Source of the DNA: Bombyx mori
Lineage: Eukaryota; Arthropoda; Insecta; Lepidoptera; Bombycidae
Reading direction: 5' to 3'
DNA length: 64,000 nucleotides
Assembly (NCBI RefSeq): GCF_030269925.1
Contig: NC_085128.1
Location: forward strand, 17,052,501 to 17,116,500
Shown here: piece after piece, positions 32,292 to 41,935 of the stretch
Numbering within the stretch: the first letter of the stretch is position 1
Layout: every line of letters starts with the position of its first letter
The notes under the pieces: model-generated
What the model saw: only the letters and a program-made list of their open reading frames with translations
The model's database searches: none
Told to the model about the DNA's origin: nothing
Translations under genes and position numbers: made by a program

Positions 32292-34452
32292 TCATCTGGT
32301 AGAACCCCGACAGGAGCGCCCCGAAGGGACTGGCTCCCGAGGCGATCTCACGGATTACTCCGGAGATCACCTCGGACAATTTCTCCCACAGTGCGAGCAG
32401 CCATGCAGCAAAGCCGGCAGGCTGGGAGGCCTGTCGACCGCTGCGGCGCTCGCGCTGAGGGCGGGGGGGGAGGGGGGGCTGATTGTTCAAGTCGTGCTTG
32501 CCTTCGGCCGGATGGGCTGTAGGCAGTGGTTGGCTTGATGTCGGTTGTTGGGCAGTAAGGGGGGCCTCGGAGACCTCCATGGTTTCTGTGTTGGTTTGTT
32601 GGGGTTCTGGCACTGTGGGTTCAGATGTACCCCTTAGTCTCTCTCTTTCTTCCCTTTTTCTTGTTTTCCTTTTGGCCTTTTTCCTCTTGTTCTTCTCCCT
32701 TTTAGTGGACGTAGGGCCGCTAGTCGGGAGTGGTTTAGGCACTGATATACCAGCAGATGTACGACCACGGGGAGCAGGAGTGGGTTTGGGTTTATTTATC
32801 CGCCGTGGTGGGTTGGCCTGTGCCATCAGCGTAGGCGCCGATGGCAGTGCCTCCACCACCACAGCAGACGGAGCGGAGTGGGATGGGGGAGGGGGCTGGG
32901 AAGTTTTCCCTTTCCCCTTCCCCTTCCCCTTTGCTACAGGTATTGAAGCCGGAAGAGCTGCACTCCCGGCTCGAGGTGCCTGTGGTGCAGGAGGGGGGAC
33001 GGTTGCTCCCATCATCCTGGCCCGTTTGCGGAAGACCGCACACCGTCTGTCGACGGCGGCGTGGTCCTTCCCGCAGTTGGCACAGGAGAACGGGCCGTCC
33101 CTCGGCCTCGGGCAGTCCGCTACGATGTGCTCCCCGGCACACCTTACGCAACGGACCGCGCGATGACAGTTGTAGGAGGCGTGTCCGAAGGCCTGGCAGC
33201 GATGACACTGCGCAGGCCCTCGGATTGGACGCCATCCTTCGACCGTCACCCCCGGCAGGTACAGCAGTTCGTTGACTGCGTACAAGCGGGCGAGGTCGTC
33301 CTTCGAGAGGTGGTCCAGGGCTACGTGAAAAACGCAGCCCGGACGCCCTCTCCGGGACCTAATGCACCTGGCGTATCGAGCCGGGAATCCCAGCTCCTTC
33401 AGGGCATTGACTATTTCTGCCTCGTCGGTGTCGGCAGGGAGGCCCCGGACTGCCACCTTCGAAGGCATCTCCTCCGCCAGGGCGTAACAGTACCATTTAA
33501 TGGTACCGTCCCTGGCAGAGGCCTCCGACAGGTAGGCCTGGACCGCCCTATACTCCTCAGCCGACGTCGGCAGAAATCTGAAACCGGCGCCGAAGGGTCG
33601 CACCGAGGGGGCGCGGCCTAGGCGCTCCCTAATGGCCGCCATGTGGCGGGACCAATTTGGAAGGGCCTCCACCATAATTGGCGGGTGTCGGCGCAGTTCC
33701 TCCTGGGCGCGACCCTTCGGCCTCGGGGGAGGGACTCGTGAGGATTGGGAAGTCCTCTGGGCGGTAGGGATACCTGGCCTAGCTGCCATGGCAGCATAGG
33801 AGGTGGAGGGAGTGGGGTTGGGCTTAGTGACTTGTTGAGGTCTGGTAGACTCGAGGTCCATGTACCTGGTCGAATCCAGGTTGCCCGCCGTGCCGCTTAG
33901 GGCGGGGGCACCTCGGGTTGAGTCTACCGGGATTGGAGATAGCGTTGGGGAAGGAGAGCGAGGAGGGGATCTTACTTGCCTTGGGGCTGTTCCTGTCCTG
34001 GCGGGAGCCCTAGGCTTCGGAATTGGTTGAGCTGGGATTGGACTCCCAGAGGGGGACGAAGACCTAGACGAGGAAGGAGTGACCGATTCGGTTGAGGAGT
34101 GTGCAGAGGATGTGGTCGCACTCTCCTCTCCCTCCGATCTAGACGAGGGGCCTATTCTAGGACGCTTGTCCTTTTCGCTCGATGAGCCTCGGTCAGACTC
34201 GGACCTGGCCTTCTTCCGCGGCCGAGAGGGCCCAGAGGGATCGGTCAACGGGGGAAGGACATCTTCCTCCGGTTCGATCCTCGGAGTCCTCTGGGCCGCG
34301 ACCGGAGGCCCGGGCCGGCTGTCCGTCCCGAGTCCCATCGAGACTGTACGGGTTGCTGGTGCTGGTCTGAATCTTAGACTCGACATAACTTGGCGTCCCT
34401 TACGGGACGGGCCGGGGGTGCTGATAATGGGGGGTGATGTCCCCCCAGACAT
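32272..34452 (-). CDS. LINE ORF1 (gag-like, three zinc knuckles)
   Basis: Open frame of 726 codons from ATG at 34452 (MSGGTSPPIISTPGPSRK). Residues about 30-250 are low-complexity Ser/Pro/Arg-rich with long serine tracts. A globular region at about 270-405 contains conserved VRGLPADTDEAEIVNALKEL, resembling the RNA-recognition-like part of Jockey ORF1 proteins. Zinc knuckles sit at about 415-475: C-x2-C-x4-H-x4-C, C-x2-C-x3-H-x4-C and a final C-x2-C-x4-H type. A Pro-rich stretch follows, then a strongly basic KREKNKRKKAKRKTRKREER (about 581-600) that could act as a nuclear localisation or RNA-binding patch. It is expected to coat LINE RNA. It overlaps ORF2 and is longer than the 540-residue ORF1 of the other family here. 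Confidence 0.88.
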   Translation of the reverse strand: MSGGTSPPIISTPGPSRKGRQVMSSLRFRPAPATRTVSMGLGTDSRPGPPVAAQRTPRIEPEEDVLPPLTDPSGPSRPRKKARSESDRGSSSEKDKRPRIGPSSRSEGEESATTSSAHSSTESVTPSSSRSSSPSGSPIPAQPIPKPRAPARTGTAPRQVRSPPRSPSPTLSPIPVDSTRGAPALSGTAGNLDSTRYMDLESTRPQQVTKPNPTPSTSYAAMAARPGIPTAQRTSQSSRVPPPRPKGRAQEELRRHPPIMVEALPNWSRHMAAIRERLGRAPSVRPFGAGFRFLPTSAEEYRAVQAYLSEASARDGTIKWYCYALAEEMPSKVAVRGLPADTDEAEIVNALKELGFPARYARCIRSRRGRPGCVFHVALDHLSKDDLARLYAVNELLYLPGVTVEGWRPIRGPAQCHRCQAFGHASYNCHRAVRCVRCAGEHIVADCPRPRDGPFSCANCGKDHAAVDRRCAVFRKRARMMGATVPPPAPQAPRAGSAALPASIPVAKGKGKGKGKTSQPPPPSHSAPSAVVVEALPSAPTLMAQANPPRRINKPKPTPAPRGRTSAGISVPKPLPTSGPTSTKREKNKRKKAKRKTRKREERERLRGTSEPTVPEPQQTNTETMEVSEAPLTAQQPTSSQPLPTAHPAEGKHDLNNQPPLPPRPQRERRSGRQASQPAGFAAWLLALWEKLSEVISGVIREIASGASPFGALLSGFYQMIAQLNG

Positions 34453-36000
34453 GTTTTAGCCAATTATTTTAACGGGTCCCACGACTGTCGGTACATCCGT
34501 GATAGTTACTATATAACCATATACTTCCGCTAACCGACCGATGTATTTGTTGGCTTTAACTAATAAATTAATAGGTGCTTATAATTAACTGAACTAAACT
34601 AATTAACTGGTCAAAGATACCATAATTTAAGCTACTTGAAAAGAATTATAGAATAATAATAATAAAAAATTGGATTAAACTAATAGCAAAGACAAAAAAT
34701 TGAACATACACTAAAATTAATCTGCAACGGTCCACCCTGCAGGCATCCGCCGCAGCCGGCCACTTGTAGTGTGCGTAGGAAAATTAACATAAAATAATAA
34801 AAATCTACAAAATTAACAATGTACTTACTATTGAAGACTCGAGTTCTTATTTATAAGGTAAAAGCTCCTAATACGGCGGTAGTCAAAATCGCTTCCTATT
34901 ACGGTGGTATTTCTATTTTCGAGATTTATTCTTGTTTTATTCAGTTTAAGCTCACCAAAACGGAATCTATTGATTCTAAATCTATTACTTCATAACATAA
35001 CTGACGTTTTCAAGTGTAGCATATAAACAACACTACAAGATCTATCAGTTTGTATCACGGCATCAACGTGAGAGGAGTTTCCATACAAACGCGGAACAAA
35101 AATATAAGTACACTTAATATTTAGAAACTAAATTTTTTGTATTAATAAGTCGTTCATCTTTGTTAATGTGTTATTTATAGCATTTTCCTACTATTATACT
35201 TACTTTTTAAATAGCTTGTTTCATATATGTAACTCATTTTTTACTCAAAAAATAAGAAACAAAATACCTCCGTAATACGGTACGAATTTTATAGAATAAT
35301 CCTAATACGGTGGTATAACTCCGAAATAGGGAATATACTGGGCATATTTAATTGTTTATAACTTTCAATTTATTAAGTTATTGAATTAGTTCCAAGGTTA
35401 GTTGGAATAATTATTAATCTTGTAAATTAGAAACCATATTCTGCGGTATGTATTATTCATTAAAAATCTAGTTAAATATGAAAACTGTCGAGTGCAAAAT
35501 GTTGGTTTCTTAGAAGGGGTAAAAATAGGAAGGTGTATTTTAATTAATCACAAATCATTTGTTTTGTATAACTGTTGACTTGAGTTTTACACATCTGGGC
35601 CAAAAAATTGTTATCGTTTGATTAAGTATTTACATTCTTTGTTTATCGAAATTTTGATGGGTCAGAATTAGGATTCAAAAAATACGAGTAGTTTTCCTAT
35701 TACGGTGGTAGTTATTTCCAGGTAACTCTGTGTTAGGTTCTATGATCTTCTATTACGGTCATATTCATAGAACATAAAATTACAAGTTTTAGGACTATAT
35801 AGAAATAATAGAAAGGTTATTTATTTATACTAATTTTTCACAAAAAGATAATACAATAAAAACAGATTTAAAGAATGTCTAAATACTATGTACAAAGGCG
35901 AGCTTAACTCTTCATGAGTTTTCTTCCAGCAAAGCCTTTTCAGAGAGAAATACGATGTATAAGAGGGGAATAGTGTACAAGTGAAAGGTTATTAAAATAT

Positions 36001-36465
36001 ATTAAATACAGTGGATTTCATTAATAACGACCTCGGTTATAGCGACGTCAAACTTACGTCCCTTGAATTTAAAGCATACTTTCGTAAGAAATTCATTCGG
36101 TAAGAGCGATTTTGGATACTATAGCGTCAATTTTGGGTATAGCGATTTGTTTTTATGAACCGTTTATGACAGATTCCCAGAAATCCCGTACGGATATTTC
36201 TATTGAGTCGGCAAAGGCACAAAGACTCATTCATAAAACTATTAAACTTTCTTATATTTTGTTTACATTCACAGATGGTCAAGCAAATGCTTTATTTGTT
36301 TGTTCCTAAGGAGTCCTCAATAAATTTACCATTAAGTAATTCTATTTTGTTCATCTTAAATATGTATAGCTCTATTCAGACAGCAGTGGCAGCGGCCGCC
36401 GCATCAGCCACCGAACAGTTTTATCCTTTCAAGCGATACTGCTCTATAAAACAATGTAGATAAGT
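36001..36465 (+). mobile_element. Possible pogo/Tigger-like fragment
   Basis: TACAGTGGATTTCATTAATA, ACGACCTCGGTTATAGCGACG and TATAGCGATTT resemble the terminal sequence of pogo/Tigger elements. Two overlapping short open frames follow, the second ending FKRYCSIKQC. The opposite terminus is not seen; a LINE fragment begins at 36514. Weak call based on terminal resemblance only. Confidence 0.35.
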
Positions 36466-36513
36466 TTAAAATTCTTTCAAAGCTGAAAGTGCTCTTCGCA
36501 CCTTTTTTTTCTC

Positions 36514-36868
36514 CTACCAGTGCTGGTAGCCTTGACAGGCTATTTCAACTTCCCCTTGACGTGTAGATGATCTCATGGGGCTCAAACCGGGAGTGTTGCT
36601 AACACTGACCCTACGAAGAGCAGTGCTTCGAAGAATCTACCACTGGATCGGAAACGCGACCAACTGAGAAGATCCGGTTAGAAACTCAGTGGGCTGCGTC
36701 TATAGGTTGATTTCTTCTTCGAGTTCTTCATCGCAAGCGACGGGTTTGGCGAGGACGGTAACCGGTGCTTGAGGTACCTAAAAGCACCGTTAATGGATCG
36801 GGAAGATCCGTAATGACGTGCTTAGGGCGACGTCGACTGTTTACCATTCGGTCCACAAGATCGGGTAG
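36514..36868 (-). mobile_element. Jockey LINE 3' end fragment inside the DNA element
   Basis: Collinear with 24750-25106: CTCATGGGGCTCAAACCGG, GATCGGAAACGCGACCAACTG, GGCGACGTCGACTG, ending at ACAAGATCGGGTAGG. Its 5' side includes a TACCAGTGCTGGTAGCC segment closer to the 3' UTR of the copy at 52935. Confidence 0.8.
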
Positions 36869-36888
36869 GCCTTCGCATCGCTGCCGGC

Positions 36889-37120
36889 CGTTGCCTCCGA
36901 TGTCTGAATTGAGCCGAAAACTTCGCTTACCTTAGGTTTACCATTAAGTTTAAGAGTAAAAAACCTTAGTTACTCCTTATATCATCAGCTATCTATTGGT
37001 GAAAGTCTTGTCAAAATCGGTCCAGTCTTCCAGAGATTAGCCGGAACAAATAGACAGACAGACAAAAATTGTAAAAAATGTTATTTTGGTGTATGTACCG
37101 TATATATATTTATATGCATG
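36889..37120 (+). repeat. CAGACAGACAGAC-type repeat tail
   Basis: CAAAATCGGTCCAGTCTTCCAG, GAGATTAGCCGGAAC, AGACAGACAGACAAAAATTG and GTTATTTTGGTGTATGTACC in order form a widespread insect repeat end, often linked to RTE or SINE families. No coding content. Confidence 0.5.
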
Positions 37121-38280
37121 TGGTAAAAAGCGGTTATTTCAATATTACAAACAGACACTCCAATTTTATTTATGTGAATACATTCGAAATTCTCTAGAAT
37201 TCTCATGTTAAAATACAATCCAAATCACTTTTAAACGCGGTAAAAATGTACTCTCTTTTCCGAGCCAACCTGTGTGAATGCACGGTTATACTACATTTGT
37301 ATTATAAATTTCATTAAAAGTGGTCAATTAATGCAAAACTTACAATTTAAGTTCTTCACATTTATATTATTTACTTAATAAATATTATATGTTCGGAACT
37401 TAATAAATATAATTTCTGACCCTCTGTTTTAGGAACCGTCTACCGCAGTAATAGGCTCTGAGCTCAACCGTGCCTCCGTATTAGGGAAAATCGACCCGGC
37501 TATTTAAAACATTTTTTAAAATAAGTAATTTCTAGAAAAGAAACATAAATTCAACAGTAATACGAAATTTAAATTCCATTTTTGACGACGAAAATTTTTT
37601 CCACCTTTAAAAATACTTACAAATGCTTATTTTTCTTTCTTACTTTCAAATTTTGCGAAATACCTCCGTAATAGGTGCTTTTACCTTATGCATCTAAATG
37701 TTGTAAAATATTCAACCTAGTAAATAATAAACTATAATAATTTGGTGTAAAATAAAGAAATAAGGAGACTATTAACAATTATGTATATGTATGCGTCGAG
37801 CGTTCAATCGCCCCGACACGATACCGATGGACCTGCAGGATTCCACCCCAGCTTGTAGTAAGGTGGGGATAGAATTCCAACAGACACATAAATTTAATCT
37901 ACAATCTACAAAGAAAACAAACTACTGTAAGTCGGCAACGACGGGGAAACCTACAGCGTGTTTCGTACTAATTACTAAAAGAAAAATTGAAATGACCACT
38001 TACAAGGGTCGGTCGGTTCGCCAATATTGGAACGTAAAAATTAAATTTATATTTACATGAATTTAAAATATTAAAACTATGGAGGGTATATTTGAAAAAA
38101 CTTAATTATAGTAAATAGATCTGCCACAGTGGCGCTAGTGGGTGATTACAAAATAGGAATTATAATTAATATCTCAAAATTAGTTTAAATAATTAGTAAT
38201 AGAAATAATAACAATTTAAAGACAATAAAGCAAGAATAAAGAAAACTACTATGAACTACTACTATATCTAAAAACAAACT

Positions 38281-38666
38281 GTATACGGGGTTCCCGACGT
38301 TGCCGAGGTCCACCACCGTAAATCGGCTTACGCGGGTTTAGTAACAGCCCCTCCTAACCCCGAAGGGTAGGGGAGGACTGGGAACGGACACAGATGGCCA
38401 GACTCGAAGGCGCTAACGTAACTCGGTTTTTATTCTTAGAATAAAATGAGTACGCAGCTTTTCCAGGCTGAACGACAACTACCCGCAATTAACCAATGTT
38501 AGGAAAGAAAGTGTCGAACAACTCACCTGTTCCCGGGTCCTGCGTTACGTTGCTCGGAACGTCTCCGCGCCGAAACAACACCGCTAGATAACAACACGCA
38601 CGCTTTGGGCACTCACTATCCGCACAGCACAACACAGTAGGGGCCTCGTAGCACTGGTGTCCCGGG
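38281..38666 (-). promoter_or_regulatory. 5' leader of the minus-strand LINE
   Basis: This GC-richer sequence is directly inside the 5' boundary set by the 14-bp duplication. It begins CCCGGGACACCAGTGC on the minus strand, carries a C/G hairpin around 38350-38380 and a strong splice-donor-like AACAG|GTGAGT at 38526-38525. It presumably holds the internal promoter. No protein is predicted; the 74-codon frame 38489-38713 straddles the boundary and is a chance fusion. Confidence 0.5.
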
Positions 38667-38680
38667 TTGCTAAAACGCAG

Positions 38681-38751
38681 ATGGCGCCGCGGGATGTATT
38701 TACTAGTACACACATATCACATCGTGCAATGATAGTATAGAGGCGTTCAAT
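38681..38751 (-). pseudogene. Upstream part of the ORF split by the LINE
   Basis: On the minus strand the frame is open from just after a TAA at 38754-38752 through LYTIIARCDMCVL and NTSRGAI to the 14-bp duplication, where it continues in register at 28840. The two sides of the duplication carry related 33-bp units (NTSRGA and NTRGAT peptides), so the pre-insertion sequence was a short tandem repeat. Function unknown. Confidence 0.4.
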
Positions 38752-38829
38752 TTAGCATCGTGTTGGGATCAAGTATTCAAACTTGAACATGCGAGGAAAT
38801 TTCACAGGGCAAAGTAGTTAAAATTTATT

Positions 38830-39919
38830 TTTGCACAACAATGAATTTAATACATATATTTTATAAAAATGAAAACCACCTGATATCAAAAATTATACTC
38901 TAAGCCCAAGCAAAAAATATTTTGATACCTACGCATACTTTTTATTTACTTATGAGAAATCCAACAGCCACGAATAACCTAAATTTAAAATAAAATAAAT
39001 AGCTAAAGCTAACCCTATTGTGGGAAAAAGTCTTGTCTAAAAGTCTACGCTTTTTTTTTTTTTTTTAATACCTATTTAATTTTTCATTAAAATAGAAGAT
39101 TGTCGTTTTGAGGACAGATTCAGATACATTTTGAAATTTAATAAGAAGTCATCTATTATAATTCTTAAAAAATATTTTAAATATTCATTAAGCGTAACTG
39201 AAGCTTAAAGTCCACAGAACAGTTTTGTATAATAACCACGTCGAAGAAGTTCCCGAAAAAGTTAATCAAAGGAGAAATGGCGGTTGTTAATCTGGTCACA
39301 ATTTGAATGTCGCCATTCATAAATTTGGTTTTAATTCATGATTTCCCTCTAGGCTTGGCTACGCTGCTGTTGCCAACTGAATTACACATTTTATCGCCCA
39401 CGAAGTTACTTTACCTTATTACTTTGATTCTTTTTTCGTCTTTATTTGGATTCGATATTCCTCTGGTTAATCCAAAATGATTTTGAGTTTGATGATAAGT
39501 TTTTCTATAAAGTGGATATCTTTTGCACATTTTACTTGAATGTTCCATTATCTTTTCAGATTATAAAATTGCCTGATCAGAGTTCATTCGTATATTAATC
39601 AAAATGGCTATGGCTTTTCAAGTTATATTTATTTATCTATATAATTTTTTTAAAAGGGTACAATAACAATTAGCAAAAAAACACTAGCAGTTTATATTTA
39701 TTCATATATTTATTCATACGACGTCATCACGTTTCCGAGCATTATCTGCATAACCACTACCTCCAAAAGTGTTATGTGACACATATTTTTACTTCTGATC
39801 TGTCGCCTTCTGCACCAAAATGATCAAATATTCTTGTTTAATGGATGACACTTATTCCAATGCAGTTAAGTCTTCAATCTCGATCATTCATGTTGTGATT
39901 TCTTTGGCTCTTATACTGT
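38830..39919. other. No gene recognised
   Basis: AT-rich stretch with a 16-nt T-run near 39051. If the segment at 40057-40465 is a real exon, this would be intron or 3' region, but no second exon was recognised. Confidence 0.4.
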
Positions 39920-40056
39920 TTAACACCATGGCCATCGTTGATCATCTACCCGATCATTACAGATGGGTATGCTAATAACTAAAACGGGTGAACATATAAT
40001 CATCAAAGGTCTGATCAAAAATGGATAAAACAAACAAAACTCAAAATAACACGAAC

Positions 40057-40465
40057 CTTTGTTTACATTCAGTAGAACTTGTCCATAACCATTGATTCGC
40101 TTTATTTGAGCGTAAATAACCTTGGCCTCTGTATTAATATTAAGCGTGTGCCGGTTAAGTGGAGAAAAATAAGGAAACGTTCCCCAAACATTGCACACTG
40201 TGTTGCCACTCGTAAAATTATTGACCAAGGCCACGGAGATTTTCCTCGGGATTATAATAGACTCTTTCTTTTTCAGCAATAGTTCCTTGAGTGCATTAAG
40301 ACCCTTTTTGGCTTGACAGAATACGTGCGCTGCGTCTTTAATGTGTATTTTTTTTTCTGTTAATGTCGTAGATACATTACCAAAAAAGGTTTCTAGTTTC
40401 CTGGATGATATTAGGTAGGACGTCCGCTGTAATTGTGTTTCTGGGGCAGATGCCAACTTGGTTAC
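40057..40465 (-). CDS. Possible internal exon of an unknown gene
   Basis: A 409-bp segment is open on the minus strand with balanced amino-acid use: TKLASAPETQLQRTSYLISS, LTEKKIHIKDAAHVFCQAKK, LNALKELLLKKKESIIIPRK and VCNVWGTFPYFSPLNRHTLN. It is preceded by TTTAG|GTAACC (an in-frame TAG ends exactly at the putative acceptor) and followed by AAAG|GTTCGT, a possible donor. After the donor the frame turns hydrophobic and Cys/Phe-rich, like translated intron. The first codon available as a start is only TTG, which also favours an internal exon. It has two possible amphipathic helices (about residues 35-62) and no recognised domain. It could also be old transposon ORF. No partner exon was identified. 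Confidence 0.4.
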
Positions 40466-40580
40466 CTAAATTATTGTGTCAACGGCTGAATTCCTAACAA
40501 AAAAACCTTTTTTCTTTTTCGTGCAGTACAACTAACCAGGCCTATGGAGAGTATAAACAACTGTAATAAAAAAACATACA

Positions 40581-41005
40581 TTGAAGTCGTCGTGGCCTAA
40601 AGGATAAGACATCCGGTGCATTCGTATGTAGCGATGCATTGCTGTTCGAATCCCACAGGCGGGTACCAATTTTTCTAATGAAATACGCACTTAACAAATG
40701 TTCACGATTGACTTCCACCGTGAAGGAATAGCATCGTGTAATCAAAATGAAACCCGCAAAATTATAATTTGCACAATTACTTGTGGTAGGACGTCTTGTG
40801 ATGTCGCACGGGTAGGCACCACCACCCTGCCTATTTCTGCCGTGAAGCAGTAATGCGTTTCGGTTTGAAGGGTGGGGCAGCCGTTGTAACAATGCTTTAG
40901 AAATTATATGCCAAGGTGAGTGGTGGCATTTACGTTGTAGATGTCTATGGGCTCCGGTAACCACTTAACAGTAGGCTGTAGGCTCGCCCATTCATATACG
41001 CAAAA
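40581..41005 (+). repeat. Bm1 SINE, near full length, 16-bp TSD
   Basis: It includes the tRNA-related head (GTCGTCGTGGCCTAAAGGAT as A-box region; GTTCGAATCCCACAGGCGG as B box), the body and a short A-rich tail. AATAAAAAAACATACA lies directly before (40565-40580) and after (41006-41021), a clean target-site duplication. This copy defines the family limits for the others in the window. Confidence 0.92.
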
Positions 41006-41021
41006 AATAAAAAAACATACA

Positions 41022-41689
41022 CAAATATTTATTCCGATTTGTTTTCATGACTCAGTAATTCCGCGGCCGCATTTTCACGATTTCATCTTACGGAGGAGTG
41101 CGACAGTAGGCTAAGCTGGGAGCCCTTTTTTATTGGCGCAAGGATAATGAATTACGGACGCATCCCTCCCATAAATCTCCGAAGGCACGTGGGACGTCAA
41201 GGTCAGAATGTGCAATGGCATTTGGGTTTTCTCTCGAATTACGTTTCACGTTACTACTAATCTCGTGTCGACGATGCCTGGCAACGTTTAGGTAAATTTA
41301 TCTTTTAGGCGAATGTTAAATAAATGACATCTGTTTTGACATTTACAGTCAAATTGTAAGTATCAGGGTAATTTGACCATATCTGTGGCCTTTATTTTTT
41401 ATTTAGTCACACAATATAATATGTAGTATGAATTATTTGAATATTATCGATTGAAAACTTTGAAAGGTATCTTTATTGTTTTGTCACATACTTATGTATA
41501 TTAAAATTCAGTGAAAGGAATGTTTTTTCTTACGTCTTTATTTTTCTTTTTTCTATTTTGGCATAATTTTCATTCAAATTCAAGTAATCGGGGGAGGGAA
41601 ATATTGAGACTACTCTGAGGAAATGTTTGAGTTAATCCCATCATTTCATGTCTACTTCCTTACTACCTAAAATCACCTCGTTCATCTAC
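41022..41689. other. No gene recognised
   Basis: Mixed then AT-rich sequence, without coding or repeat motifs that I can support. Confidence 0.45.
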
Positions 41690-41912
41690 AGTGTGTTTCA
41701 AAGATCTTTTCTGTGCCGTACCGTCCGATTTTGGAATGGACCCCCTCTACAGTGTTGCCGAAGCGCTGTGACATGTATTTCTGTCAAATGAGGCTCAATG
41801 GTAGACAGCGGCTTGGCTGTGCCCCTAGCTTTGCTGATGTCCATGGGCGACGGTAACCACTCACCATCAAATGGGCTGTATGCTCCTCTGCATACAAGGA
41901 CAATATAATAGT
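41690..41912 (+). pseudogene. CR1-like LINE C-terminus and 3' UTR
   Basis: With one frameshift, the plus strand reads VFQRSFLCRTVRFWN then PSTVLPKRCDMYFC and GRQRLGCAPSFADVHGRR before a stop. It then continues into the short 3' UTR and CAAGGACAATATAATA tail. This is the longest of the LINE tails here and identifies the other five as the end of the same ORF. A dead fragment. Confidence 0.75.
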
Positions 41913-41935
41913 AATAACAATAATTTATTTCAAAC

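Larger units (their letters stand above)
34856..37686. mobile_element. Inverted-repeat DNA element with nine internal 15-bp motifs
   Basis: The left end ATAAGGTAAAAGC-CCTAATACGGCGGTA is the reverse complement of the right end, with about three mismatches over 27 bp. TA dinucleotides flank both ends (34854-34855, 37687-37688), although ATAAGG is shared so the exact cut is uncertain. The 15-mer CCTAWTACGGNGGTA recurs at 34867, 34895, 35301, 35696, roughly 35748 and, reversed, at 35265, 37441, 37471 and 37661, mostly clustered near the ends. It has no transposase ORF, so it is non-autonomous. It is inserted in the 5' leader of the minus-strand LINE and has itself accumulated LINE and possible pogo fragments. 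Confidence 0.75.
28841..38666 (-). mobile_element. Jockey-like LINE (second family), split by a DNA element
   Basis: On the minus strand: 5' UTR (38666 down to 37690 and 34850 down to 34453), ORF1, ORF2, a 3' UTR with hairpins, an A-tract (29179-29126) and a further 285 bp ending in CTTCTTCTCTCTCT. The 14-mer TTGCTAAAACGCAG lies at 28827-28840 and 38667-38680, immediately outside both limits, and is read as the target-site duplication. Removing the 2831-bp nested element leaves a LINE of about 7.0 kb. Both ORFs are open. The position of the A-tract inside the 3' boundary is unusual for Jockey elements. The interval is GC-rich where coding, unlike the flanks. Confidence 0.75.

Noticed and set aside
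32483..33166. Open frame of 227 codons on the plus strand
   Set aside because: It lies opposite the GC-rich ORF1 of the minus-strand LINE, has repetitive GVGVG-type composition and no start context; a shadow.
28841..38666. Telomere-targeted TRAS/SART-type LINE
   Set aside because: No TTAGG repeats flank it and ORF2 has no C-terminal CCHC; motifs fit Jockey better.
38489..38713. 74-codon Cys-rich peptide gene
   Set aside because: The frame straddles the LINE 5' boundary and the 14-bp duplication; the Cys content is from the LINE leader.
29114..39012. CTAAAGCTAA 10-mer pair as the true LINE target duplication
   Set aside because: It would fit the poly(A) end, but it interleaves with the longer 14-bp pair, which also restores a reading frame; an AT-rich 10-mer match over 10 kb is plausible by chance.
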